Shown: positions 1 to 7,809 of the stretch, piece by piece
Position numbering within the stretch: position 1 is the stretch's first letter
Layout: each line of letters starts with the position of its first letter
Assembly: GCA_030146045.1 (NCBI GenBank)
Contig: JASLDG010000037.1
Location: forward strand, 1 to 46,924
Length of the DNA: 46,924 nucleotides
Source: Candidatus Saccharimonadales bacterium
GTDB lineage: Bacteria > Patescibacteriota > Saccharimonadia > Saccharimonadales > Saccharimonadaceae
Direction: 5' to 3'
Position numbers and translations under genes: made by a program
The notes under the pieces: model-generated
Databases searched by the model: none
Seen by the model: only the letters and a program-made list of their open reading frames with translations
Told to the model about the DNA's origin: nothing

Positions 1-413
1 CCCACCGTCACAATCCATACGCGGTGGGTCGTCAAGAAATCAAACACCTGTTGGCTATCAGCCGGCATCACCAGTGCATTGCCCAGTGGCACCAACAAAA
101 ACGCACTCGCAAGTACCGCAAATGCCGCCGCACCCACAATCCGCAACGGCCCCTTCTCATATTTCGGACCACTAAACAAAAGTATGACCGCTGGGAGCAG
201 CACTAGCACCGCTGCAACAACTGTTTCCAGTGGAGGCGATACCAGCACTAAACCGGCATCACGCACATACGGCGTGACGTCTTTTGCCCAGAGTTCACTC
301 AGCATCGCACCTGCCGTCAGCGCCAACCCCAACACCCCAAATCGCCGTTTCGTCACATACGCCACCAAAAACAAAACAACCAAGATAATACCGACGACAA
401 TCGTTACATTCAT
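1..413 (-). CDS. Partial multi-pass membrane protein (C-terminus beyond left edge)
   Basis: An open frame on the minus strand begins with ATG at 413 and runs off the left edge after 137 codons without a stop. The product is very hydrophobic: a first membrane segment at about residues 3-18, a further one around 24-40, then about 55-80 and 90-115. It has no charged catalytic motif I can recognise; a loose resemblance to CvpA-like proteins is possible but not demonstrated. It has its own promoter: TATACT sits six bases before the ATG, so the transcript is probably leaderless. It lies 33 bp downstream of rimK on the same strand and may also be reached by read-through. The start is well supported by the promoter; the function is unknown. 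Confidence 0.7.
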   Translation of the reverse strand, partial: MNVTIVVGIILVVLFLVAYVTKRRFGVLGLALTAGAMLSELWAKDVTPYVRDAGLVLVSPPLETVVAAVLVLLPAVILLFSGPKYEKGPLRIVGAAAFAVLASAFLLVPLGNALVMPADSQQVFDFLTTHRVWIVTV

Positions 414-419
414 ACCTTT

Positions 420-425
420 AGTATA
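420..425 (-). promoter_or_regulatory. -10 box, leaderless-type, for the membrane protein at 413
   Basis: TATACT followed by aaaggt and ATG. The AAGGT directly abuts the start codon, too close to act as a normal Shine-Dalgarno site. Confidence 0.6.
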
Positions 426-446
426 CTACGAGTGCTCGTATACTGC

Positions 447-1358
447 TTATGCGCCGACTTTGTCTTTTTTCGGTCGGCGTTTCGCGTTGAGCTCGATATA
501 CTCAATGATCGGCGTCGCCACATCGCGCTTTGTCACCTGTTCCACCCCAAACCCTGGACTCGCATTGACCTCAAGCACCAACGGTCCGTTACTGCTCCGC
601 ATCATGTCGACACCTGCCACATTCAGGCCCATCGCCTTGGCGGCTTTGACTGCCATTTTACGTTCTTCTTCAGTTAATTTCACGACCGTACCTTCGCCGC
701 CTTTATGTAAATTCGAACGAAAGTCATCATCCAAACTCTGACGCTTCATGCTTGCTACTACTCGACTACCTACGACAAACGCACGAATATCAGTGCCGGC
801 AGATTCCTTGATAAATTCTTGTAGCAAAATGTTCGTCCCATCATCATTTGTAAGATAAAATGCCTGCAACACCGACTTAGCCGCTTTTTTCGTTTCAGCC
901 AATACAACGCCATTTCCGTGTGTACCACGCGCCAACTTGATAATTACCGGTGTTCCACCCAGCTTATCCAAAAGGTCATCAATATCAGCTGAATTACGCG
1001 ACACGACCGTCTTTGGAATACCAACGCCCGCTTTTGCAAGGAGCTGCATACTACGTAGTTTATCGCGCGACCGAGCAATCGCAATCGAACTCGATACACT
1101 ATACACACCCTGCATTTCCAGCTGGCGTACAATCGCCGTGCCATAGCGCGTCATATTGCTTGCAATCCGAGGAATAATCGCATCAAACTTCGTGAGATCT
1201 TCGCCGCGATAACTCACCGTTGGATTGCTTTTTTCGATCGAAGCGTAGCATTCCTTATATTTGATCACTTTTACTTCATGGCCACGAGCAATCGCCACCT
1301 CTTTGAGGCGTTTCGTCGAATAATTACCCGGTCCGTTTGATAGGATTGCGATTTTCAT
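447..1358 (-). CDS. rimK: RimK-family ATP-grasp alpha-L-glutamate ligase
   Basis: This 303-residue protein has the RimK arrangement: an N-terminal preATP-grasp domain starting MKIAILSNGPGNYSTKRL, an ATP-grasp fold with the flexible loop GTHGNGVVL near residue 147, and the metal/ATP-binding end LVLEVNASPGF near residues 257-267. RimK enzymes add glutamate or other amino acids to a carboxyl terminus, classically ribosomal protein S6, in the cytoplasm; the real substrate here is unknown. Its ATG overlaps the stop of the upstream protease-like gene by 4 bp (ATGA), so the two are translationally coupled. A second ATP-grasp ligase heads the operon. The C-terminal tail is lysine- and arginine-rich. 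The family call is secure; the substrate is not. Confidence 0.9.
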   Translation of the reverse strand: MKIAILSNGPGNYSTKRLKEVAIARGHEVKVIKYKECYASIEKSNPTVSYRGEDLTKFDAIIPRIASNMTRYGTAIVRQLEMQGVYSVSSSIAIARSRDKLRSMQLLAKAGVGIPKTVVSRNSADIDDLLDKLGGTPVIIKLARGTHGNGVVLAETKKAAKSVLQAFYLTNDDGTNILLQEFIKESAGTDIRAFVVGSRVVASMKRQSLDDDFRSNLHKGGEGTVVKLTEEERKMAVKAAKAMGLNVAGVDMMRSSNGPLVLEVNASPGFGVEQVTKRDVATPIIEYIELNAKRRPKKDKVGA

Positions 1359-1825
1359 GATTCTTCCTCCTCAATTTGACGTTGCAGTTCTTTAATTCGC
1401 GCGTTTTCGGCATCACGCCTCGGCTCGCCCAAGCGCACATCAACCAAAAATTTACCGTGTAGTACATTCCGACCGATCAGTACAGGATATACCTGTGAGC
1501 TGCGATCAGCAATGGTAAAACTCGCGCGGATTTTTCGCTCCTTCAGCTTAACGCTCAAGCGGATTTTGAATCGACGATCCACATGTCCAGTCGAAGAAGC
1601 CACAACTTGCCGTTCATATGCCGCAAAAATATACTCGTGCGAATGACCAAAAAACTGCACAACCAAACCACCCCGCGCTTCGTCAACATGTGCCTTACCC
1701 CAAATTGAAGACGTGCGCGCACCACTATCAATCCGAGCCGGAACAGTCGCATCCTCTAATTCTCGAAACGTGACGTTCTCGGCGCGTCCAATCGTCGTCA
1801 ATGCTTTTTTAGCAGAATGATCCAT
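1355..1825 (-). CDS. RimB-like retropepsin-fold protease (ATP-dependent zinc protease family)
   Basis: A 156-residue protein containing ARIDSGARTSS near residues 30-40, the D-S-G active-site motif of the small aspartic-protease-like family often labelled ATP-dependent zinc protease and found beside RimK. A second conserved patch, YPVLIGRNVLHGKFLVDV, lies near residues 115-132. In gammaproteobacteria the equivalent protein (RimB) trims poly-glutamate added by RimK; that role is inferred here from the shared operon. It sits 2 bp after the first ATP-grasp gene and overlaps rimK by 4 bp. The C-terminus is a charged helix. Family assignment is good and the biochemical role is inferred. Confidence 0.82.
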   Translation of the reverse strand: MDHSAKKALTTIGRAENVTFRELEDATVPARIDSGARTSSIWGKAHVDEARGGLVVQFFGHSHEYIFAAYERQVVASSTGHVDRRFKIRLSVKLKERKIRASFTIADRSSQVYPVLIGRNVLHGKFLVDVRLGEPRRDAENARIKELQRQIEEEES

Positions 1826-1827
1826 AT

Positions 1828-2745
1828 CTATTGCCTAACCATGCGTGCAAAATAATCTGTATAAATCGCCAACTTCTCGTCGGTAAATGCGCCGCTCCCA
1901 ATTTGCGGGCTGGCGTTCACTTCCAAAATATATGGCTTCATCTCTGGCAGCGAAAATAGCAGATCAACCCCGGCAATTTCACGACCTAAAATCCTTGCCG
2001 AACGTAGACACATCTCATTCAAATCTGGCGTGAGTGAATCAACTGGCAGCAAACTCGCATCTGCACCCTGAGAAGTATTGTTAAGATGTGTCTCATCTGG
2101 ATTGTGACGTTGCCGCTTAATAATGAGCTTCACTTCATCACCCACAATGAGTACGCGCAAATCACTGTCATTTGGAATAAACTCTTGCGCAATAAATTCA
2201 AGTGGCTCATCCGCATGTTTGGCAAGTGTATCAGTGAACTCTGCTTCGCTCCTAATTAAGTAGTTTTCTTCGCCTGTTGATCCGTCGATTGATTTAAAAA
2301 TGAACGGCGCGCCAAGCTCGCCTACACAGGTAGCATATTCGTGTGCCCACTGGGTACGCGTCATAAAAAGTGTTTGTGGAATCGGAATATGCTCGTGCGC
2401 CAAATAGCTCAACTGGCTCAACTTGGTAGTAATACCGTGTTGCAATAGTTCGGTGCAAACAAACGTCACGTTGCGACTGTTTAAATAGCGAGCAATCACC
2501 GATGCAATTTCCGAATAGCGAAAGAATGATTTGAAATATACAAAATCAAACGAATCAAGCGGCCGTCCGTCAGCGAGCGATATCGAATCACCCGTCGTGT
2601 CGAACCGCACTCGCACGTCATGATAGTTATGCCACTCAAGCTCCACCGCACTACCCATACGGTTCTGCAGATGCGCCACAAACTCATCGTTAATGGTGCG
2701 TGTTTCAGCCTGCTCGGCTGACGAAAGTATCAAAATCTTCTTCAT
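1828..2745 (-). CDS. ATP-grasp ligase, RimK/glutathione-synthetase-like
   Basis: This 305-residue protein heads the ligase operon. It shows an ATP-grasp core: FIFKSIDGSTGEENY near residues 148-162 (phosphate-loop region), IAQEFIPNDSDLRVLIVGDEV near 185-205, and the terminal GVDLLFSLPEMKPYILEVN followed by ASPQIG near 260-284, with the E-x-N metal ligands. Such enzymes form amide bonds using ATP. It differs clearly from the downstream RimK, so the operon holds two ligases plus a protease, suggesting addition and removal of amino acids on a common target. The start is preceded by CAAGG and a TAGAAT-like -10 further upstream, so unlike many neighbours it has a short leader. Substrate unknown. 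Confidence 0.82.
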   Translation of the reverse strand: MKKILILSSAEQAETRTINDEFVAHLQNRMGSAVELEWHNYHDVRVRFDTTGDSISLADGRPLDSFDFVYFKSFFRYSEIASVIARYLNSRNVTFVCTELLQHGITTKLSQLSYLAHEHIPIPQTLFMTRTQWAHEYATCVGELGAPFIFKSIDGSTGEENYLIRSEAEFTDTLAKHADEPLEFIAQEFIPNDSDLRVLIVGDEVKLIIKRQRHNPDETHLNNTSQGADASLLPVDSLTPDLNEMCLRSARILGREIAGVDLLFSLPEMKPYILEVNASPQIGSGAFTDEKLAIYTDYFARMVRQ

Positions 2746-2836
2746 AATATAACCTTGCTATTCTATCATTTTTATGGCAAAAAATCAATACCCTATACCC
2801 CTTTGTATTGTAGTCGACAAGCCGCAAAACGTATAC

Positions 2837-2865
2837 TTGTATATTTACAATATTGGTGTTATAGT
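2837..2865 (+). promoter_or_regulatory. Promoter of the 139-aa orphan cassette
   Basis: TTGTAT and TATAGT separated by 17 bp. Downstream, 2879-2893 forms a small hairpin (CACTCC gtc GGAGTG) in the leader, then an SD site AGAGG seven bases before the ATG at 2913. Confidence 0.6.
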
Positions 2866-2912
2866 ATTTTTATTCCGACACTCCGTCGGAGTGCCAACCG
2901 AGAGGCAGAATC

Positions 2913-3332
2913 ATGGGATTCATCAGTGACGACGATCGTCGAGCGCAGCGCCAGTATGCCGTCTACAAAACAGCAGAAGAAGCCAGAATCCAGAAAGAGG
3001 CACGAGAAAAACTTCTCGAAGCATTCCGAGAGATCGGCACCAGTCTTGTCGCCTCTGCTCGCAAAAACTACATAGCGAGCGACGGGAGAGTAGAATACGC
3101 TTCTTCATCCGAGGTAAAGATATGCCACCCGCATGATGACGCAGCTCTCAATATATACGAGGAGGATCCAATCCTACTCATCGCTGCCATAGACCATGCC
3201 CTGGATATGTCCCATGGTCAAGACTATCAGTGGAGCTCACCACCTTACCTTGAGACTCAAATGGAATGCTGTGGGTGGGATAGCGGCCTACGAATACATG
3301 TAAGTATTAAGTTCACTCCACCCATCACCTAA
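2913..3332 (+). CDS. Orphan cassette protein, 139 aa, unknown function
   Basis: I do not recognise this protein. Residues 1-45 are highly charged and helical (DDDRR, then a Lys/Glu/Arg-rich stretch); the rest is mixed, ends in a beta-like stretch and closes with FTPPIT. No signal peptide or membrane segment. It is a single-gene unit with its own promoter, leader hairpin, SD and terminator. The last codons and the following 50 bases closely match those of the 137-aa gene ending at 4539, which closes with FNPPFT. Its first residues (MGFISDDDRR) resemble those of the gene starting at 3919 (MGFVDDAFRR), which faces it. The three may be diverged relatives or share recombined ends. Confidence 0.75.
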   Translation: MGFISDDDRRAQRQYAVYKTAEEARIQKEAREKLLEAFREIGTSLVASARKNYIASDGRVEYASSSEVKICHPHDDAALNIYEEDPILLIAAIDHALDMSHGQDYQWSSPPYLETQMECCGWDSGLRIHVSIKFTPPIT

Positions 3333-3351
3333 CCCCGTCCACCCGCTCGAG

Positions 3352-3379
3352 AAAACACCTCGCGGGGGCGGGGTGTTTT
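3352..3379 (+). terminator. Intrinsic terminator of the 139-aa cassette
   Basis: AAAACACC-t-CGC gggg GCG-g-GGTGTTTT hairpin ending in a T-run. Nearly identical to the terminator at 4557-4584, including the preceding CTCGAG. Confidence 0.85.
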
Positions 3380-3412
3380 AATTGCAAATAATAACATTTG
3401 AACAAGGTTCAT

Positions 3413-3450
3413 GGAGCTGACCGGGAAATTAAACTCTCCCGGTCAGCTCC
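3413..3450. terminator. Stem-loop downstream of the 153-aa gene
   Basis: Perfect 14-bp arms GGAGCTGACCGGGA / TCCCGGTCAGCTCC around a 10-nt loop. It follows the stop of the minus-strand gene at 3458. There is no clear T-run on either side, so it may protect the 3' end rather than terminate. Confidence 0.6.
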
Positions 3451-3457
3451 TGTGTTG

Positions 3458-3919
3458 TCAGTTATCCCACGGCATGACCTTCGGCGGCTCTTGGAGCGCC
3501 TTGAGGAATACCAGAAGACTCCATGCTTGAGGCGGATTCAGCTTGCGCAAGTTAGCCTCGACATAGCTGTAGCGATCAATGTCCTCGTTATACAGAATCT
3601 GTAGCTGCGGTGGAGTCACTTCATCATTGATACATACCGCGAGCGCCTTACTATCGCGCTCGCCCACATGTACGCCTTCGTGCATCAGGCGAGTGACGCC
3701 GATGATATTTACCCACGCCCACCGCTTCTTGTCACCATGCCACACCTCTCGAGCTCGAAATTTCGCATAGCGATGCTCCGGTAGCCCGTTGGCTATAAGC
3801 GCTTGTAACGTGCGAGGAATTTCCTCGCAGACCTTTACGTACGCTTCATCGACCGAAATCTGCGGATCAACATATGCCGCTTCCTCTCGACGACGAAACG
3901 CGTCATCCACAAAACCCAT
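3458..3919 (-). CDS. Orphan cassette protein, 153 aa, unknown function
   Basis: An unrecognised soluble protein. It begins MGFVDDAFRRREEAAYV and is predicted largely helical, with several Trp residues in a central stretch (REVWHGDKKRWAWVNIIGV, about residues 57-75) and a His-containing segment MHEGVHVGERD. No signal peptide or membrane span. The start is supported by an SD (AGGA, six bases before ATG) and an upstream promoter with TTGTAG and TATAAT 16 bp apart. It faces the 139-aa cassette, whose N-terminus is similar, and is followed by the stem-loop at 3413-3450. No function can be assigned. Confidence 0.72.
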   Translation of the reverse strand: MGFVDDAFRRREEAAYVDPQISVDEAYVKVCEEIPRTLQALIANGLPEHRYAKFRAREVWHGDKKRWAWVNIIGVTRLMHEGVHVGERDSKALAVCINDEVTPPQLQILYNEDIDRYSYVEANLRKLNPPQAWSLLVFLKALQEPPKVMPWDN

Positions 3920-4125
3920 GATGTATCCTATCTGTATACAGCACCCTGACTAAATTATTATAACATAATTTATAATTACTACAAATCAGTACTCGTACAT
4001 AAACCCACATCGATTATCATTTCACATTCGATCTAGGGCCAGATACTTGCTAAAATATAAATTTATGCTATTATAGTACTATTCCAGCACCTTGTTGGCG
4101 TACCTACTTATGGGAAGGATTACTC

Positions 4126-4539
4126 ATGAATCCGCAGTCAAGTCTCGGAGATATACGAGCGATGCAGCAGGAGATCACGAAAACACTCCATGACAAGTTT
4201 GTCGGAGATATTCGTGCATTTCGTGCGCAGTTTGGATCAGTGCCATATGCCCATCTCACATGGATGAATTCGTTCCGCGTAAGTGACGACCAACCAAAAT
4301 CAGCCCTAACAACCTGGCTAACCGCGGCCGCAAGGGAAGCATTCAACCAGAGCATCAGTACGCTTGAAATTGAAGCAGAAAGAGTTGGCAAGGAGCACAC
4401 AGACGTCGAGACAATAACCGCTATCGATAGCGGTTGGTATACGAATATACGTCTCGAAGATCCGATATGGCGCTCCAACTCACGTGTCGTAACCGCTATT
4501 ATCGAGATTGGGTGCTATTTCAACCCACCCTTCACCTAA
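4126..4539 (+). CDS. Orphan cassette protein, 137 aa, unknown function
   Basis: An unrecognised soluble protein with a helical N-terminal half (residues 1-95) and a beta-like C-terminal part ending GCYFNPPFT. Single-gene unit: a -10 box near 4071-4076, a leader hairpin CCAGCA cct TGTTGG, an SD-like GGAAGGA 7-10 bases before the ATG, and an intrinsic terminator right after the stop. The nucleotide sequence from the last five codons through the terminator is nearly the same as in the 139-aa cassette at 2913-3332, although the bodies of the proteins differ. That pattern fits exchange of 3' ends or deep divergence of duplicates. Function unknown. Confidence 0.75.
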   Translation: MNPQSSLGDIRAMQQEITKTLHDKFVGDIRAFRAQFGSVPYAHLTWMNSFRVSDDQPKSALTTWLTAAAREAFNQSISTLEIEAERVGKEHTDVETITAIDSGWYTNIRLEDPIWRSNSRVVTAIIEIGCYFNPPFT

Positions 4540-4556
4540 CCCCATCCCTGCTCGAG

Positions 4557-4584
4557 AAAACACCTCGCGGGGCGGGGTGTTTTT
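4557..4584 (+). terminator. Intrinsic terminator of the 137-aa cassette
   Basis: AAAACACC ... GGTGTTTTT hairpin with T-run, a near copy of the one at 3352-3379. Confidence 0.85.
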
Positions 4585-4605
4585 AATATCAACTACAAAC
4601 TCTGT

Positions 4606-7305
4606 CTATGATATGTTGTTTAGATTACTAAGCTCAGTAAGGGCTTTTCGAGCAGCAGAGGTAATACTTCCCTTGAGTTGAGGGTCATTCAATGCCTCTC
4701 TAGCATTATCTATGAGAGTTGAAACCTCAGAGCTAAATTCCACGCCATTGCTAACCTGCCTCACAACAGCCTCTTCATTGTTGTTATAGCGCTTGATAAC
4801 ATCAATGTATTGCTTAATTGCCGCAGGGTCTGCGCCAACAAGCTTCTCTGGTCCGTTTTTACCACCTTCAAGAGTCTGTACAACCATCTTAATGAACCCT
4901 TCTCCAGGAGTCGTAGACGAGCCTGCCTTACCCTGATCGATCAGATCAAGCGACTTGCTACCGACATACGGCAGCTTGGCCGAGAACTGCTTCATAGCAA
5001 TCTCTTTCACCGTACTGTTGAGAGAGCTATACCCAGCATCTTGGTTGTCGGACACGTGCTGCATAAACATTTGGAAATCTGCTGCACTTGATTCTTGCAT
5101 AAACTTAGTCGCTGCCGCATCGTGCATTGCATCACCGATCGCACTTGCGTCAAAGGTGAAGGTACGACCTTCACTGTCTTTACCAACCACTCCACTACCA
5201 CCCATTGCGAGAATTTTCAGGTGATCAGTATCAATACCTCTACTAAAGTGCTTGAGGAGCTCTGTTGATGCAGCTTGTTTTTTGCCAAAATCTTCACGCA
5301 AGTCTTGAGTAGCCCGTGCTGTTGCTATCATCTTGCCCATTTCACCACCTATACCGCCTGCCTCAACTGCAAGATCAGAATCATCCAAGATCGCCTTAGC
5401 ATACTGAGCACCCTGAGCAGATTGAGCGTACGCAGCTCTCTGTGCCAACGCTCTTGATTCATTACTCTCCCGGGCTGCCTGTGCAGCTACCCGATTACCA
5501 AATTCAAGCTGCTCAGCTGTCGGCATCATACCTGGCGTCACGCCAAACTGATGCGTGTTCTTACCAGCACGCATTTCTTGCCATGCAGCTTCTTGTCGTG
5601 CTTCGAGATTTTTCGTCTTGTCTTCGTTCAGTTTTGTTTGCGCAATTGCATTCGAAATCGTAGCGTCTTTAATTTTCATATTAGCAATTTCGAGATTCGA
5701 CACCGATTTTCCAACATTTTTCATAACGTCTGCCTCTGCCATTGACTTGTGGTGGCGATGGCTACGAGGATCATTCTCCCAACCTGCTTCCAGCCATTCT
5801 TCGCCCTGCTTTTTCCAGCTGTCACGATGTTTCTGATCTTTGGCGCGATTATATGCGTACCTCTGGAATCGATTACCACCACCGTTGGCAACACGCTTAA
5901 ATGTCTGACCACGCTTTGCTTCTGCCTTGTCCGTCGCCCAGTTGCGCGTACGGTCGACTAGACCCTTCTTTGGATCGTTCATCATGCCAGCAAATCGACC
6001 AAGCAATGAACCGCTAAACTTCACCAAAAATGGCGTGACAACAAGTGGCGCTGCCTGAATAAACAATGCCAAGAGCTTCACGCTCAAATCGTCCGTACTG
6101 CCCATGACAATATGTGATGCCAATTGCGAACCACCAAAGAGAAGCGAGAACATCGGGAAAACAAGGAGCATCGTAATCAACAGGTCTTTCCACTTTTCGT
6201 ACCATTTCTCGGTATTTGGAAGCAGCATCGCCACAAATGCGAGCGGTGATGCAACAATCAGGACAATAATAAGTGCCTGGCGAGCAGCCAGGATAATAAC
6301 CGCAATGAGAACCGCAATGAGTGCCCCTACCAAGACAGGCGCAAGCATAAGGCCAAGCGAACTAAATGTACCGGCAATAGTGCCACCAGCATACGCCTTC
6401 AGTCCGACGAGGCCTGCGGCACCAACCGCCCCACCACTCATAATATACTCAGTAAAGTTTTTCCAAGATATGGCTGTAGTGCCGCCTGTCTGTGGGATTG
6501 ATTTTCGAATATCCACCAGTGCTTGCTGAATACCTTGTCCCAAAATGTTCGAGATATCGACCGCAATCGCACAAATATAATACGAAATATTTACTAATAC
6601 CGCCGCCACAATCAGCTTTGGAATCATTTTCTTGATTTCATAATTACTAAGGCCCTGCGAAGTGATCTGCGCATAGATAATCATCAGAAATGCCAGCACG
6701 AAGCACATATTCGCAAGACTTCGAGCAATTTCCCATGATTTAAAGAGGGCATTATCTCGGTCAGTCGTAATCGGCTGTACGACAAGATAGTTTGCAATCA
6801 GCTTAAAGATGCCATCCATACCTGTCGCAATCCAGCGTGACATCTGGCACACAATCCAGCCAACACCGGCAATAGCACATTGCGACTTATTACCATCATT
6901 CGCCTTTTTCTCACCCAATGTTGCATCGGTTGGCGGCCCAGGGCTCGAATACGTACCGTCATTATTCAACGTATATTCGATAACTTTTAGTTTCGTTTCT
7001 TTGGTCGTATCAGCACCTTGCTCGTAATACAGTACACTGACTTTGCCAGCAGCTTCGTCTTTGCGGCTAAATACCGTAGCACCCGCAGGAATACCAGGAA
7101 TATTCTGGGTTGAATCGGGTTGATACTCTTTACCGTCGTAGACGATATTATCGTTTTGCCATTCCGCTTTACCCGGAGCGGCGGCAGCAGGCTGACTATA
7201 GAGGAGTGCGCCAAACAGGGTCGTCAGAATGGCGGCCGTGAAAAGCGCAGCAAGGGCGCGCAGAGAAAAATTACCTCGAAGGGGCAATCTGTACACTTCC
7301 CACAT
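4606..7305 (-). CDS. VirB6/TrbL-like type IV secretion membrane protein, 899 aa
   Basis: A large protein with a cleavable-looking signal peptide (residues about 12-42, ending SQPAAAAPG), an extracytoplasmic segment to about residue 140, and then a multi-pass membrane core from about 140 to 445 with six or more spans, matching the VirB6/TrbL inner-membrane channel family. From about 450 to 899 it is a long soluble, Ala/Gln/Lys-rich, partly coiled-coil domain rich in alarmone-like charged helices with no motif I recognise. No VirB4, VirB8 or coupling protein is in the window. In CPR bacteria such proteins are found with type IV pilus or secretion genes; here it stands alone. Promoter: TTGACT, 17 bp, TACAAT, then nine bases to ATG, so the leader is nearly absent. 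Confidence 0.78.
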   Translation of the reverse strand: MWEVYRLPLRGNFSLRALAALFTAAILTTLFGALLYSQPAAAAPGKAEWQNDNIVYDGKEYQPDSTQNIPGIPAGATVFSRKDEAAGKVSVLYYEQGADTTKETKLKVIEYTLNNDGTYSSPGPPTDATLGEKKANDGNKSQCAIAGVGWIVCQMSRWIATGMDGIFKLIANYLVVQPITTDRDNALFKSWEIARSLANMCFVLAFLMIIYAQITSQGLSNYEIKKMIPKLIVAAVLVNISYYICAIAVDISNILGQGIQQALVDIRKSIPQTGGTTAISWKNFTEYIMSGGAVGAAGLVGLKAYAGGTIAGTFSSLGLMLAPVLVGALIAVLIAVIILAARQALIIVLIVASPLAFVAMLLPNTEKWYEKWKDLLITMLLVFPMFSLLFGGSQLASHIVMGSTDDLSVKLLALFIQAAPLVVTPFLVKFSGSLLGRFAGMMNDPKKGLVDRTRNWATDKAEAKRGQTFKRVANGGGNRFQRYAYNRAKDQKHRDSWKKQGEEWLEAGWENDPRSHRHHKSMAEADVMKNVGKSVSNLEIANMKIKDATISNAIAQTKLNEDKTKNLEARQEAAWQEMRAGKNTHQFGVTPGMMPTAEQLEFGNRVAAQAARESNESRALAQRAAYAQSAQGAQYAKAILDDSDLAVEAGGIGGEMGKMIATARATQDLREDFGKKQAASTELLKHFSRGIDTDHLKILAMGGSGVVGKDSEGRTFTFDASAIGDAMHDAAATKFMQESSAADFQMFMQHVSDNQDAGYSSLNSTVKEIAMKQFSAKLPYVGSKSLDLIDQGKAGSSTTPGEGFIKMVVQTLEGGKNGPEKLVGADPAAIKQYIDVIKRYNNNEEAVVRQVSNGVEFSSEVSTLIDNAREALNDPQLKGSITSAARKALTELSNLNNIS

Positions 7306-7314
7306 ATCCCTTTC

Positions 7315-7343
7315 ATTGTAGCACGTTTTAGCAAAATAGTCAA
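7315..7343 (-). promoter_or_regulatory. Promoter of the VirB6-like gene
   Basis: TTGACT and TACAAT separated by exactly 17 bp; the ATG follows the -10 by nine bases (gaaagggat), leaving at most a few bases of leader. Confidence 0.65.
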
Positions 7344-7400
7344 GTATATTATGCTTATGATACCTACTGCAGTGAAAAGTTGAGAGGAGGGGGTCCCGAT

Positions 7401-7436
7401 AAGGGTGCTGACCGCTGTTATGCGGTCAGCACCCTT
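7401..7436 (-). terminator. Intrinsic terminator overlapping the 97-aa gene stop
   Basis: Perfect 15-bp arms AAGGGTGCTGACCGC / GCGGTCAGCACCCTT with a six-base loop; the upstream arm includes part of the stop codon of the minus-strand gene. Confidence 0.8.
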
Positions 7437-7728
7437 AGTGGCCACCAAGGTTTTTCCACGTATGCTCGCGGGTATTCACCTTGGTGCCTTGGGTCCAGTA
7501 TTTCTTCTGCCAGAACCTGCCAGGCCGAAGCGTTGTCTGCGCGGTGTAGACCTTTTCGTCGGTCTTGGCGTCGTTCTCATCGGAATCGTTGACCTGCTCA
7601 CGATATCCGTAGAACCAGGCAGCCCAAATCGCGAAAACCACGACAAGCGCCCATGCGATGAACGGATGCACTTCATGGAGCGCAAACCAGCAAATCGCCA
7701 CAAAGACAAAGAAAATAATGCCACCCAT
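7435..7728 (-). CDS. Small membrane protein, 97 aa, unknown function
   Basis: Begins MGGIIFFVFVAICWFAL and contains two adjacent membrane spans (about residues 3-17 and 24-42), followed by a hydrophilic tail of about 50 residues rich in Trp, Lys and Thr. No family recognised. The ATG at 7728 is chosen over an in-frame GTG three codons upstream because the SD (AGAGGAAG) is spaced for the ATG. It is a single-gene unit with promoter, a perfect 12-bp leader hairpin and a terminator, so it belongs to the same architectural class as the soluble orphan cassettes. Confidence 0.7.
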   Translation of the reverse strand: MGGIIFFVFVAICWFALHEVHPFIAWALVVVFAIWAAWFYGYREQVNDSDENDAKTDEKVYTAQTTLRPGRFWQKKYWTQGTKVNTREHTWKNLGGH

Positions 7729-7750
7729 AGTACTCACCTTCCTCTCAATA

Positions 7751-7777
7751 TGCTATACAAGACTCTCTTGTATAGCA
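7751..7777 (-). promoter_or_regulatory. Perfect 12-bp palindrome in the 5' leader
   Basis: TGCTATACAAGA ctc TCTTGTATAGCA, between a -10 box (TATAAA with TTGACT 17 bp upstream) and the SD of the 97-aa gene. It can be an mRNA hairpin or an operator. The half CTTGTATAGCA recurs before the SD of the gene at 39940. Confidence 0.65.
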
Positions 7778-7809
7778 CCTTTATAGCATATTTATAATAT
7801 TAAGTCAAT

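Noticed and set aside
79..741. Long plus-strand frame over the first 740 bases
   Set aside because: It is antisense to rimK and the membrane protein at 413, whose minus-strand frames have family motifs and promoters.
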